A DNA stretch of 64,000 bases from contig CP150579.1 of NCBI GenBank assembly GCA_049487715.1, forward strand, positions 463,595 to 527,594. Direction: 5' to 3'. This stretch comes from Pycnococcus provasolii (Eukaryota; Chlorophyta; Pseudoscourfieldiophyceae; Pseudoscourfieldiales). Made by a program: the position numbers and the translations under genes. Of this stretch, positions 30,418 through 39,501 are shown one piece after another (the first letter of the stretch is position 1; every line of letters begins with the position of its first letter). Below the pieces are notes generated by a model that did not search any database, had not been told where the DNA came from, and saw only the letters and a program-made list of their open reading frames with translations.

Positions 30418-31527
30418 ACGCGCGTGGAGCGACTTGACCATCTCCTTGAACTGCCTCGCCGCCTCAACGGGTCCGCATCCTGTTGTTCCGAAGCGTGACA
30501 TGGGCGACATGAAGCTGAGGTGGCTGTACCCCCACGCGTTGATGAGGTGCGAGCGCGGGTACGACGATCCAAGACGCTGAAACTCGAGCTCGTCGTACTC
30601 AAACACGGGCAGAAGCTCAACCGCGGTGACGCCGAGACTGGCTAGGTGATCTGCACGCTCAGCCACTCCATAATACGTTCCTCTCGTCAACTCCGGGTTG
30701 GTGAGCCCGCTCGTCGGCGAGCCGGTGTACGCGCGCACGGACATCTCGTACACGACGGTGTCCTCCCACGGCACGTTCGGCTTGGAGTACCCAGGACCCC
30801 AGTCGAACGGCTGCTCGTCAAGGTCGAACGTTCCTCGCCACCTCGATCCCACGCCTTCCTCGAAGTGCTCGACGGTGTCTCGCGTCGCCCACGTCGTGCG
30901 TCCGTGAACGAGCGGCGCGTACGGGTCGAGCAGCACGCGTTTTCCCTGGTCCCAACGATGTCCCGTGTCCCACCCGCCTTCTCCCCAGACGCGGAATCCG
31001 TACAGGATTCCTCGACCGGGCAGGTTGGTTGCGGCAACGGCCCAGATGCCGTTATTTTGGTCGACGCGCTGGCACTCGAGTTCGACGGCGGGCGGGTCCG
31101 TCATGGTTGCGTCATTTTCGTGCGTGAGCACGAGCACGACACGCGTCGCGGCGCTTGAGAAGATTGCGAAGTTGACGTTCCCGTTCGCGTCTCTGGACGG
31201 CCCCAGCTTGTCCGCGTTTCCCGGCGCTGCTTGTACGTTCGCGCCCCACGCCGTCGCGCCCGCTTGGCTGGACGGTTCGAATTCGGATCCCATCACGGGT
31301 GTTGACGACGACGATCTCGCTTTGACAGAACGACGACAGCGATCCGCTGTTGATCGCCTGACGAGCGGAGGAGTGGCTGAGAATAAGTTGGTAGGTTGGA
31401 ATGCCTTGTTTGACGAGCGCGAACAAATGAAGCGACGATAGCGCGTTAACGTAGTGATAAGCGTGTTGCGAGGACCCGCGACGTGACCCGTTGGATGACC
31501 CGTTGGACGTGACCCGCACCCCGCCAT
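29089..31527 (-). CDS. ISA: Isoamylase-type starch debranching enzyme (GH13)
   Basis: Hydrolyses alpha-1,6 branch points of starch precursors in the plastid. The product is 812 aa from ATG 31527, normal for plant and algal isoamylases. The first ~75 residues are Arg/Ser/Thr-rich and look like a transit peptide. An N-terminal CBM48-like region (NVNFAIFSSAATRVVLVL, YGFRVWG) precedes the GH13 barrel. Catalytic motifs are present: DGFRFDLAS (nucleophile Asp, near residue 450), ISEPWDCGG (acid/base Glu, near 490) and TCHDGFSLRD (third Asp, near 559). VYEMSVRAYT and INAWGYSHLSF also match the family. The ISA1/2/3 subtype cannot be told by eye, but the catalytic triad is intact, unlike typical ISA2. 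Confidence 0.92.
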
Positions 31528-31630
31528 TGCTTAGCACACAAGGAGAGTGTGCTGGAAGTTTAGTTTTGGGGTGTGATGAGATATTTTAGAAAGAAACCAG
31601 CGGCCAGCGGGGAGGTCTCCAAAGGTAAAT

Positions 31631-31759
31631 TTTAGGGAAAATCGCAGTTCTACCCCGACTGAAAAGTCGAAATCCCAGTTCTACCCTTTTTTGTCCCAGT
31701 TCTACCCTAACTGAAAAAGAAATACCCAGTTTTACCATGATTTCCCCAGTTCTACCCCG
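31631..31759 (+). repeat. Left terminal inverted repeat with five CCCAGTTCTACCC subrepeats
   Basis: Begins TTTAGGGAAAATCGCAG and holds CAGTTCTACCCC, CCCAGTTCTACCC twice, CCCAGTTTTACCA and CCCAGTTCTACCCC. It matches the complement of the right arm except for a 1-nt indel near the inner end. Confidence 0.85.
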
Positions 31760-33490
31760 GCCTCGCCTCAGCGACACTCTTCCTCTTCCCATTTCGGCAT
31801 CTATGTGTTTTGTCTGCGGCACCTGTTTCCACTAATCAGCAGACGAACCGGGCACTTCTTAACCAGCTCTATCCCTTTCTCTTGCAAACCCTGCACGTCA
31901 TCTTCTTCGTCGCCATTCGAGACTGCTTATTGTCTGGTTTGGCTGACGTCCGGCCGCCTTGAGCTCGGTGGGAGCTTGCTGCACGCTTCGCAACAAGCTC
32001 ATCACCGTCCCGGTGCTGTCTTCCTCCGTCGTTTGCCTTGTCATCTGCTCCGCCACGCCGTGGTTCGAGTCCTTGGTGTGCTCGGTCGTCCCGCGGCTTC
32101 GCGCAGCCGCAGGTTCCAGATCCTTCGCGACCTCTGGCGGCAGCCGTCAGCTTCTTCGTTCATTGCGATGGGTCGTTCGGGTTTCTTTGCATCGTGCAAC
32201 TCTTTATTCCCTTGCCACTCCATCCTCCTCTTTTCCGTTTCCCGCCCTGAAACTTCGTCCGGGGCGCGCTCGTGCCTTTGCTCCGTCCGTTTCTTCATTC
32301 TTTTCATCGTGGCCGCTTGCCATCTGTTAGTGGTCGTTCGCCCCCCACGCACTTGTTGTTCCCTCTCTGCTGGGTTTTGGTCGCCCCCGCGCTGTGCCCC
32401 GTCCTCGCTTCTCTTCGGCGGTTTGAGTCTCTTTTTGCTTCGTTCTGTTCTCCATCGCTCCTGCTTGTCGCACTGTCCCGTACCGCTTCCTCTTGCTTCC
32501 CCTGCGCTCCCCCCCTTTTTGGCGTTCGCACTCTGTTTCTTGCCTGCTTGTGCTCTCGGCTCCTTGCATGGCCCACCTTTTCCTCGTCTTCGTTTCGCGT
32601 TTCTTTGGCCGTGTGTCCTCTTGGTCTCTGTCCGTTCTTTCGCTTTTGGTCTGGTCGCCTTGGCCTGTCGCTCCCGTCGCGTGTTGCCTTTGCGCCGTCC
32701 GCTCCGTCGCTCGTGCTGGTCGCTGCCCGCCTCCTTTCTTCCCTTGCCTGCGGCCGTCGTCCGCGGTTGGCCGCCCTCCGTTCGGGTGTCCGTTCGTGCG
32801 CTTTGTCTTTCTCTTTCTGTCGTTTCGCCCTTTCGTTTTTTTCTCTTTCGCTTGGTTTCCCTCCTGCCCCCCTGCTTGTTCTCCGGTCCTTTCTTTTCTC
32901 CCGGGTTGTGCGGTTTTTCCTCCGGCCCTTCCCGCTTGGCCCGTCTTTGCTGCCTCGCCCGCTCTTTGCTGGTTGTTGTTGTCCGCCGCCGTGCCCTTTG
33001 TTTTCTTTTCTGTGTCTTTCGCCGGGCCCGTTCGCCGCCTTCCTTCCTTTTTTTCTGTTGTGGCGCCTTCTGTCGTGCTCCTTTCTTCTTCTTTCCGCGT
33101 TTTTCTGCCTGGCCTCCCCCGCGCTCCCTCCCTCCTCGCGTGTTTCTTTCTTCTTGGCCTCGGTGCTCCTCCTGCTCTGTGTCCCGTTTTTTCCGCTCCC
33201 GCCTTTCTTCCTCTTCTCCGTGCCTTCCTTCTTTTTTCCCTCCTCCCTCGGGCCTGCCTCGGGTGACCCGGCGCATCTGACACGGGCACCGTGCCAGTGC
33301 GTGCGCTTCGGCGTAGTACGACCCTAGGTCCGTCATGGCCACGGCGGACAACCTTGACGCGACCTTGAACTCTATCTTGTAGCGCCATGAGTGCGCCGGC
33401 AGCGCCAGCGCCATATGACGCCCTCGCTGCTTCGGAGCGTAGGATGGGCATCTAACTAATGATGAATTTCGCGCGCTTTTTCAAGTTCCA

Positions 33491-33622
33491 GTCGGGGTAG
33501 AACTGGGGCAAATCATGGTAAAACTGGGTATTTCTTTTTCAGTTAGGGTAGAACTGGGACAAAAAAGGGTAGAACTGGGATTTCGACTTTTCAGTCGGGG
33601 TAGAACTGCGATTTTCCCTAAA
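33491..33622 (-). repeat. Right terminal inverted repeat
   Basis: Complement of the left arm with the same five spaced subrepeats (here GGGTAGAACTGGG). Near-perfect identity over ~130 bp suggests recent origin or conversion between arms. Confidence 0.85.
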
Positions 33623-33666
33623 TTTTACTACCGAGGCGCGTGAGGGTTAGGGCAAAAAGCTTCGAA

Positions 33667-33700
33667 GCAAAAGGCTTGGGGCTTCCCCCAAGCCTTTTGC
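33667..33700. repeat. 15-bp perfect hairpin followed by CCTTTTG repeats
   Basis: GCAAAAGGCTTGGGG and its exact complement flank a 4-nt loop, followed by three more CCTTTTG units to ~33720. A short telomere-like GAGGGTTAGGGC lies just upstream near 33640. The remaining 33721-34364 shows no gene and should contain the promoter of the DUF1275 gene. Confidence 0.75.
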
Positions 33701-34364
33701 CTTTTGCCTTTTGCCTTTTGGTTTCCCCTCACACCAAACCCTCACAGCCCTGCCACGTCCTTCCTTCCGACTTTTCGCAGTTCCCTCTAAAAAGGTAAGA
33801 AGTAATAAAGGGAGAAGGGAAGGGGTGGGTCCCGGGGGGGCGAGGGGATCCAGGGAGGATCTCTGAGGGACCCGTCTGCCGGTCAGGGGATTGAGGTGTG
33901 GCAGTTAGGACGGGCCTACCTTTATGTATTACGAGGAGCTCATCACATCACGGGCTACACGCTCATCAAGGAGGTTGGGCCCATACTTGGGTGCAGGTTA
34001 TACCTTAGTAGGTGTCACTTGCGCCCTTATTGCTTGTGATTCCGTGTGAAATGGTGAATTGGGAAGTGCAAGCGCATCCTCCATAAAAGGTTGACATCAG
34101 GTGGATGGATGGATTTGTGCCCTACCCGGCAATACTCTTTCTTAGTCCTACGGGTACTTTCTTGTTGTGGCCACCGTTGTCTTGTTGCTTTATGCCGTCG
34201 TGTTTCTTTGTTGATCAACGGTTGCCTTGATCTGTGCGTCTCGATGAGGGAGGGACTCGCTCTTGACCACCTTGCGTCCCCACCTCATGCTTGGTAATTT
34301 TATGTTACAGCACCCGCCTGTCCCTGGCCACCTTCCACCACCCCATCGCCAGAAGAAGACAGAC

Positions 34365-35558
34365 ATGTCGCAGGTGGCGCAGCCGCACGAAGTGACGCTG
34401 CTCGTCGGCGCAGGCATACTGCTCACGTTCACGGCAGGCGTGCTCAACATATCCACGTTCCTAGGGCCGGAGAAGAAGCTCATCTCGCACATGTCGGGGA
34501 CCACGGTGAAGATGGGAGCGTTCTTCGGGGAGGGGGATGCAAAAAACGGATGCGAGAACCTTGCCATCATGGCGTGCTTCTTTGCCGGCGCACTGCTCGC
34601 CGGATTTCTCACAAGCAAGCCCGAGTGGAAATCGCTGTACACCTGCGCGCTGGCCATGGCGGCAGTTGGCGTGCTGCAGGTGGTGGTTGCGGCACTCACA
34701 GACAACGAGCAGGCGGTCGCAGGCTTCTACATCGGCGCGTTCGCGTGCGGTTTGCAGAACGCCATGCTCACAACAATCACGGGTTTCATGCGCACGACGC
34801 ACGTCACAGGCACGGTGACGGATATTGGACTTCTCGTCGGACAAGGGTACCCGTCCAAAAAGGGCGACCACGCGCACTGGTGGAAAACCAAGGTGCTCGC
34901 TATAGACCTCGTCTCCTACGCGCTGGGTGGTGTCGCCGGACGCGGACTATTTGACGTAGGCTTAAAATACAAGGTTGGATACGTGCCCGGTGGTATAACC
35001 TTGGCTGTAAGTGCCGCGGCGCTGTACCACTGCTTCAACGAACTGACTAAGGCGAACGAGGTTGCTAAGATGGAGCACGATGAGAAAAAGGCTCTGGCTC
35101 AGGCTGAGGCGGGCGCGGCGAACGGCGAGGACTCGGACGGCGATCGTCCAACAAAAAAGAAAGGAGCTTCGTTCAGGCGACTCAGCATGAAGGACTTAGG
35201 AGCCATGTCGTCGGCAATCAGCGCACTCGAGCAAGTCAGCAAGACGATGGCGGGCAACATCAACAGCATGCCCGATCCTCCGGAGCGCATCGTCGCGAAG
35301 GCGATTGTGGTGAACGAGGCGGCGAAACTGTTCAAGTCGAAAAGCCAGTCGCTGTCGAGGCGCGAAAAGCATGAGAAAGACACGTTGGCAGCGCTAAACG
35401 CTCTGTGCAAGCACCTGCTCACAAAACATCCCGAGGTGATCGCGGAGATCACGGGCGACGTGGGAAGGCTCGTCGACGAGTTTGTCAAAGCTAACTGCGT
35501 CATTCAGGTGGCAGATGGCGAATTAGAGCTGCCAAATACAGTCACGGAGAAAGTTTAA
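34365..35558 (+). CDS. DUF1275/YoaK-family multi-pass membrane protein
   Basis: A 397-aa integral membrane protein of unknown transport role; the family is common in bacteria and present in algae. The N-terminal ~210 residues have six hydrophobic spans and family hallmarks: LLTFTAGVLNISTFLG, then SHMSGTTVKMG, FFAGALLAGFL, FACGLQNAML and THVTGTVTDIGLLVG. A cytosolic C-terminal ~160-residue extension is charged and helical (KKKGASFRRLSMKDLG, then helices to the end), not usual in bacterial members. The frame is open to 34263 with an alternative ATG at 34287; 34365 (MSQVAQP) gives a family-like start. Confidence 0.8.
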   Translation: MSQVAQPHEVTLLVGAGILLTFTAGVLNISTFLGPEKKLISHMSGTTVKMGAFFGEGDAKNGCENLAIMACFFAGALLAGFLTSKPEWKSLYTCALAMAAVGVLQVVVAALTDNEQAVAGFYIGAFACGLQNAMLTTITGFMRTTHVTGTVTDIGLLVGQGYPSKKGDHAHWWKTKVLAIDLVSYALGGVAGRGLFDVGLKYKVGYVPGGITLAVSAAALYHCFNELTKANEVAKMEHDEKKALAQAEAGAANGEDSDGDRPTKKKGASFRRLSMKDLGAMSSAISALEQVSKTMAGNINSMPDPPERIVAKAIVVNEAAKLFKSKSQSLSRREKHEKDTLAALNALCKHLLTKHPEVIAEITGDVGRLVDEFVKANCVIQVADGELELPNTVTEKV

Positions 35559-35613
35559 CGAAATAAAAATTAAAGTTAGTTACACATCACGAAACGGCCA
35601 AGGCCTTGTGCGT

Positions 35614-37380
35614 TTAAGCCTCGTCCTCAAAGTCGTCGAACGATTCGTCGTAGTACGCCTCCTCGTCGTTCTCCGCGTCGTCGTCGGGACTTATGCCAAC
35701 CCCACCAGGAGCATCGCCGCCTGATGTTGGCACGAGATTGCGAGCTTGCTGCTGCGGCGGTTCGTCGTCGTCGTCGCCGAGTCCTTCGTCCGCCAGGCGG
35801 CGCAGAACTGCCAGCTCTCGTGCACGTGGCTTACGCAGACGCGGCGCGAGACTGTACACGCGAACGCGCTTGCGCTCACAAGTCGCCAGGTATTCGGGCA
35901 GGTGCGGGTTGAACGCCATCGCGTGCACGGGCACATCTGCACCGTCGCTCACGTCGATGGCAAGCGCGGGATGCATCGATGCCGCGGCGATGTCGTAGAC
36001 AAACACTCGCCCATCAGCGGACCCCGCCGCGAACACGCAAGGTCGCGCGGGACTCCACTGGCATGCAAACAAGCTCGTGGGGCTTGGCTCGAGCTCCATC
36101 ACCGGCCGCGGGCTCAGGCGACTGTACACGCGGAGCAGTCCGTCGCCGCCGCATGTTAGGAAGATGCCACGTCGGTGCGGGCACGTGTCGACGGCGTACA
36201 CCGGACCTGCGTGAGCGTCGTACGCCTGTCGCACTGGGCTGCGCCACTTGACGTTTCCACTTTCCGCCGATGCGATGAATGCCGCGCTTGCATTCGCGTT
36301 GTACCCCAGCAGGCCTCGGAACACGGATCCACCCTCCGTTCCGACGACGAATGCGCCCTCGTAGTCCGCGCCGCGCGCCGCCGATATGCCACTGCGTCGC
36401 GCATTTGCAGATTCGCTGAGAGCGAGCGACGTGACTCCCCACAGCACGGGCCGCGCGGTGTTGGGCAGCGGATGTGTCACCTCGAGGCCGAGCACCGGGT
36501 CGGAGTTGCGATGCCACATCCAAACGAGGATGCGGCCGTCGGCGCCGGCGGTGACCACCTGGTACGTCTCGTCAGCATTCTGCCGCCTTCCCGCCTCCGT
36601 CGCCTCGTAGCGCCACCGCACGCTGGTTATAGGTTCCCGGTGCGAGGTATCGCTGACGCGCGACCGGCCGCGCTGCACGTCTCCCTTCTTGCCAAGGTCC
36701 CAGATGTACAGTTCGCCGTTGAACGTTCCGCCGGCAATCAGCGCGGGGTGCCTCGGGTGGAAAGCCGCCGCCTGCAGGCAGTTGTCAACGTGTATGGCCA
36801 CCTCCGGCTGCTCCGGGTTGAGGTCGCGACGTCCGAGGTTCCACGTGCACAGCGCCCCTGGGTCCGTGCACCACCCGAGGCCGACGGCGTCGTACCTTCC
36901 GTACGCGACGGCAATGACGTACCCGGTGGCGTTCCACGTGACCGCGGTGACTACGAGCTGGGAATACAGATCTTCCCAGTCGCTTCCCGCGGGGTTGAGC
37001 GTGTGCACGCACTCCGCCGTGGTGGTTCCCTCGCCCTCGGTGTCCATGTCGTCGAAGAGCCTTGCGTTGGCGTCGTTCTCTGCGAGCGCCTCCTCGAAGA
37101 GCGGCAATGCTGCACGCAGCATGGGTATGAGCTCAGAGTCGTCGACAGCTGTGGCGGCCGCGCCTGCAAGCGACGCTGCGTCCGTTTGTATTCCTAGGTG
37201 CGCGGATCCCCCCGCCTGCACGGCTGCGTTGAAGTGCGGCAGCGGGTCCGTTTGCGCTACGGCCGAGGCCAGCGGTACTTGCGCGCGCCACGTCGAAGGC
37301 GCGTCCACCGCGACGCCCGCCTGGTCGACGAACTCTGCGTCTATGCGCGGTATGACAACAGCGCGGGGTGACACGGCCAT
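35614..37380 (-). CDS. DYNC2I2: Dynein-2 intermediate chain, WDR34/FAP133-like
   Basis: A WD40 subunit of the retrograde intraflagellar transport motor. The product is 588 aa. Residues 60-130 carry short helical/acidic segments, including QTD-type motifs like those binding light chains. The propeller begins near 150 with the diagnostic WNATGYVIAVAYGRYDAVGL, then CTWNLGRRDLNPEQP, AAFHPRHPALIAGGTFNGE, VVTAGADGRILVWMW, CGGDGLLRVYS and FAAGSADGRVFVYDI. These match WDR34 rather than cytoplasmic dynein-1 intermediate chains. The C-terminus is acidic. It starts in a divergent promoter shared with U1-70K that holds a long telomere-like array. Confidence 0.9.
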   Translation of the reverse strand: MAVSPRAVVIPRIDAEFVDQAGVAVDAPSTWRAQVPLASAVAQTDPLPHFNAAVQAGGSAHLGIQTDAASLAGAAATAVDDSELIPMLRAALPLFEEALAENDANARLFDDMDTEGEGTTTAECVHTLNPAGSDWEDLYSQLVVTAVTWNATGYVIAVAYGRYDAVGLGWCTDPGALCTWNLGRRDLNPEQPEVAIHVDNCLQAAAFHPRHPALIAGGTFNGELYIWDLGKKGDVQRGRSRVSDTSHREPITSVRWRYEATEAGRRQNADETYQVVTAGADGRILVWMWHRNSDPVLGLEVTHPLPNTARPVLWGVTSLALSESANARRSGISAARGADYEGAFVVGTEGGSVFRGLLGYNANASAAFIASAESGNVKWRSPVRQAYDAHAGPVYAVDTCPHRRGIFLTCGGDGLLRVYSRLSPRPVMELEPSPTSLFACQWSPARPCVFAAGSADGRVFVYDIAAASMHPALAIDVSDGADVPVHAMAFNPHLPEYLATCERKRVRVYSLAPRLRKPRARELAVLRRLADEGLGDDDDEPPQQQARNLVPTSGGDAPGGVGISPDDDAENDEEAYYDESFDDFEDEA

Positions 37381-37598
37381 GCTAGTCTAGTCTATGATGA
37401 CGCCTGTTGGTTTGAACTTCCTCTCCCCCGGGGGGAGGGGGAGGGAGGGAGGGGGAAAAGAGAGAAAGAAAGAAGGCCGCGGGAACGGAAGGGAGAAAGG
37501 GAAGGGGAGGGGGTTGCAACTCGCCCAGCAGCCCTCCCTCCCTCCTTCAACGCTTCCTTTAAAACCACTGCCGCTATGGTAAAGTTTACCTTACTGCC

Positions 37599-37715
37599 TT
37601 AGGGTATAGGTGTTAGGGTTAGGGTTAGGGTTAGGGTTAGGGTTAGGGTATAGGTGTTAGGGTTAGGGGTTAGGGTTAGGGTTCGGGTATAGGTGTTAGG
37701 GTTCGGGTTCGGGTT
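37599..37715 (+). repeat. Longest interstitial telomeric array, with TATAGGTG and TTCGGG variants
   Basis: About 115 bp of TTAGGG units between the divergent DYNC2I2 and U1-70K genes. It is interrupted three times by GGGTATAGGTGTTAGGG and ends in TTCGGG variants. G-rich strand on +. The rest of 37381-37821 is purine-rich with no gene. Confidence 0.9.
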
Positions 37716-37821
37716 CCCTCCTCCTCGTTGGGGTTATTATGGGGGTGGCGGCTGGTTCTTGTTGTTCTGGTTGTTCATCTCACTCGCCCTCTCCATCATA
37801 GCATTACGATAGCCCTATATA

Positions 37822-39405
37822 ATGGCGTCCAGGCCACCACCTCCGCCTGGACCGCCTCCGCCTTTGACCCTGAATAATGCCATACCTCCGCCTCTCCCGC
37901 CTACTGCCATACCGCCGCTCCCAATGCCTCTCCCGCCACCCATGCCGCCTCCGACGATGACGATGGGTATATCCCCCAACTTGTGGACAGCAGGGGAGCA
38001 GCAGCACAAACAAGCAGGGGGTTCTGCACCAGCTATGTCCAACGTCAACGTAGGCGCGAGCGTCGTGAAAGTGCTCCAGGAAACAGACCGCACGAAACCA
38101 CTCATCAGCTACAGGCACAACATTGGACCGAACATGCCCACGGGCATGGCGCCAGGAAGCGCAAGCCTGCAGCACCAAACGGGACTGCCGCCGCGACTGC
38201 TCGTCTGGTTCACGGCGCGAGAACCGCTCAAGCACATGAAGCCTGTGCCACAGAGGATGCGCGTCGGCAGTCGCGTCGACGGAGTCGCGGCGTTCACGCA
38301 GTTCTTTGAAGAGGATACGGACGACGCAGCACGCCAGGAGCGACAGGCCGCGTCGCCGCGACAGGCGCAGCGAGCAAGCGACGCCGCACAGCAGCGCAAG
38401 GAGCAACGGCGGCGCGACGCCGAGCTCGCTCTGCAGGAGGCGCTCGCACGCTACGACCCGAAGAACGACCCGAACATTGACGGCGACAGCGAACCGTTCT
38501 GCACGCTGTTCGTCGGCCGTCTCAGCAAAAACGTCACAGAACAGCAGCTTCACGGAATCATGAGCGAGTACGGCAAGGTTGTGCGCATTCGCCTCGTACG
38601 CGAGCGTGGTGCTACCGACGCAGATGCGGCGCACGCGAAGAGTCGCGGGTATGCATTCGTCGAGTACGAATCGGAGAATGACATGAAGCGCGCTTTTCGC
38701 GCCGCACAAGGACGCGACATCGAGGGGAAGCGAATCGTCGTGGATGTTGAGAGAGGGCGCACGGTGCCCGAATGGAGGCCGATGCGCCTTGGAGGTGGAC
38801 TTGGTGGCAGCAAACGCCGGCGCGACGACGCGGCGGGCGCTGGCGCAGGCGGTGATCACAGGCATCAGCATCATCGCGGCGGCGGCGGCGGCGAACGAGG
38901 TGGGTACGACCGACGAGACGACCGTCGTCGCTACGACGACCGTGACCGTGACCGCCACGATCGCCGGTACGATGAACGTGGCCACGATCGCAGATACGAC
39001 GACCCTCGCGATCGGCGTGTGCACGACGACCGTGACAGGTACGACGATCGGCGTCGCTACGACGACAGGCGGCGACAAGGCGGCGGCGGCGGCGGCGGCG
39101 ACCCAGGACACTACCGTGGTGGCGGCGGCGGCGGCGGGTATGGAGGTAGACGAGACGATAGGCGCGATCGTCGGTACGATGACCGTGACAGGTACGACGA
39201 CAGACGGCGATACGACGACAGAGGCGGTGGCAGCCGGAAGCGAGATCGCTACGACGAGCCACCGCATGACCCTCGCAATGAGCCACCGCACCGCCGTCAA
39301 CGCGTGCACGATGTGCACGACCTTTCCGGCGACTCTGAGGGCGAGGAGGAGGAGCGCGAGCGTCGACAGCAGATGGAGGAGCCAGAGGAGGGCGAATTAA
39401 TATAA
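37822..39405 (+). CDS. SNRNP70: U1 snRNP 70-kDa protein
   Basis: Core protein of U1 snRNP, recognising 5' splice sites in the nucleus. ATG 37822 gives 527 aa. A Pro-rich N-terminus precedes the U1-70K N-terminal segment (LPPRLLVWFTAREPLKHM, near residue 115) and a charged helix. The RRM spans about 228-310, with RNP2 CTLFVGRLS and RNP1 RGYAFVEYES, ending in the diagnostic VDVERGRTVPEWRPMRLGGG. The tail (~320-520) is an RD-rich low-complexity domain with a poly-Gly block. Presence of U1-70K shows that the species still splices introns although the genes here are nearly intronless. Confidence 0.95.
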   Translation: MASRPPPPPGPPPPLTLNNAIPPPLPPTAIPPLPMPLPPPMPPPTMTMGISPNLWTAGEQQHKQAGGSAPAMSNVNVGASVVKVLQETDRTKPLISYRHNIGPNMPTGMAPGSASLQHQTGLPPRLLVWFTAREPLKHMKPVPQRMRVGSRVDGVAAFTQFFEEDTDDAARQERQAASPRQAQRASDAAQQRKEQRRRDAELALQEALARYDPKNDPNIDGDSEPFCTLFVGRLSKNVTEQQLHGIMSEYGKVVRIRLVRERGATDADAAHAKSRGYAFVEYESENDMKRAFRAAQGRDIEGKRIVVDVERGRTVPEWRPMRLGGGLGGSKRRRDDAAGAGAGGDHRHQHHRGGGGGERGGYDRRDDRRRYDDRDRDRHDRRYDERGHDRRYDDPRDRRVHDDRDRYDDRRRYDDRRRQGGGGGGGDPGHYRGGGGGGGYGGRRDDRRDRRYDDRDRYDDRRRYDDRGGGSRKRDRYDEPPHDPRNEPPHRRQRVHDVHDLSGDSEGEEEERERRQQMEEPEEGELI

Positions 39406-39501
39406 TAGATAAAGATTTCAATCTCTGAAGGCAATTTTTTCTTACCAATTTTTACATCTCGAGCAGAAAAATAGGGGAAAAAAAGGGGGGAGTAAGCGTT
39501 T

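Larger units (their letters stand above)
31631..33622. mobile_element. Putative foldback-like DNA element with ~130-bp terminal inverted repeats
   Basis: About 2 kb bounded by near-identical inverted arms (31631-31759 and 33491-33622). Each arm carries five spaced copies of a GGGTAGAACTGGG-type motif. The interior has no recognisable transposase. From ~32200 to 33265 the + strand is almost without A, so stop codons are rare and long ORFs (491, 351, 257 aa on +; 457, 374 aa on -) arise from composition. A minus-strand segment at 33265-33414 (starting MALALPAHSWRYKIEF) has more normal composition but loses coding character in the purine tract. No clear target-site duplication. Foldback elements with subrepeated arms are the nearest known architecture. 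Confidence 0.6.

Noticed and set aside
32041-33414. Long overlapping ORFs (491, 457, 374, 351 aa) inside the inverted-repeat element
   Set aside because: The + strand is almost free of A over ~1 kb, so stops are rare in several frames at once. The peptides are low-complexity (Arg/Lys/Glu/Gly on -, Phe/Leu/Ser/Pro on +) with no domain.
31600-33640. Target-site duplication around the inverted-repeat element
   Set aside because: The flanks (GGTAAAT on the left, TTTTACTACC on the right) are not direct repeats; the outer boundary is ambiguous by a few bases, so none is claimed.
37804-39318. 504-aa minus-strand and 218-aa plus-strand ORFs over U1-70K
   Set aside because: Shadows of the RD/poly-Gly tail; composition is repetitive Val/Thr/Ala with no motif, while the U1-70K frame has full domain support.
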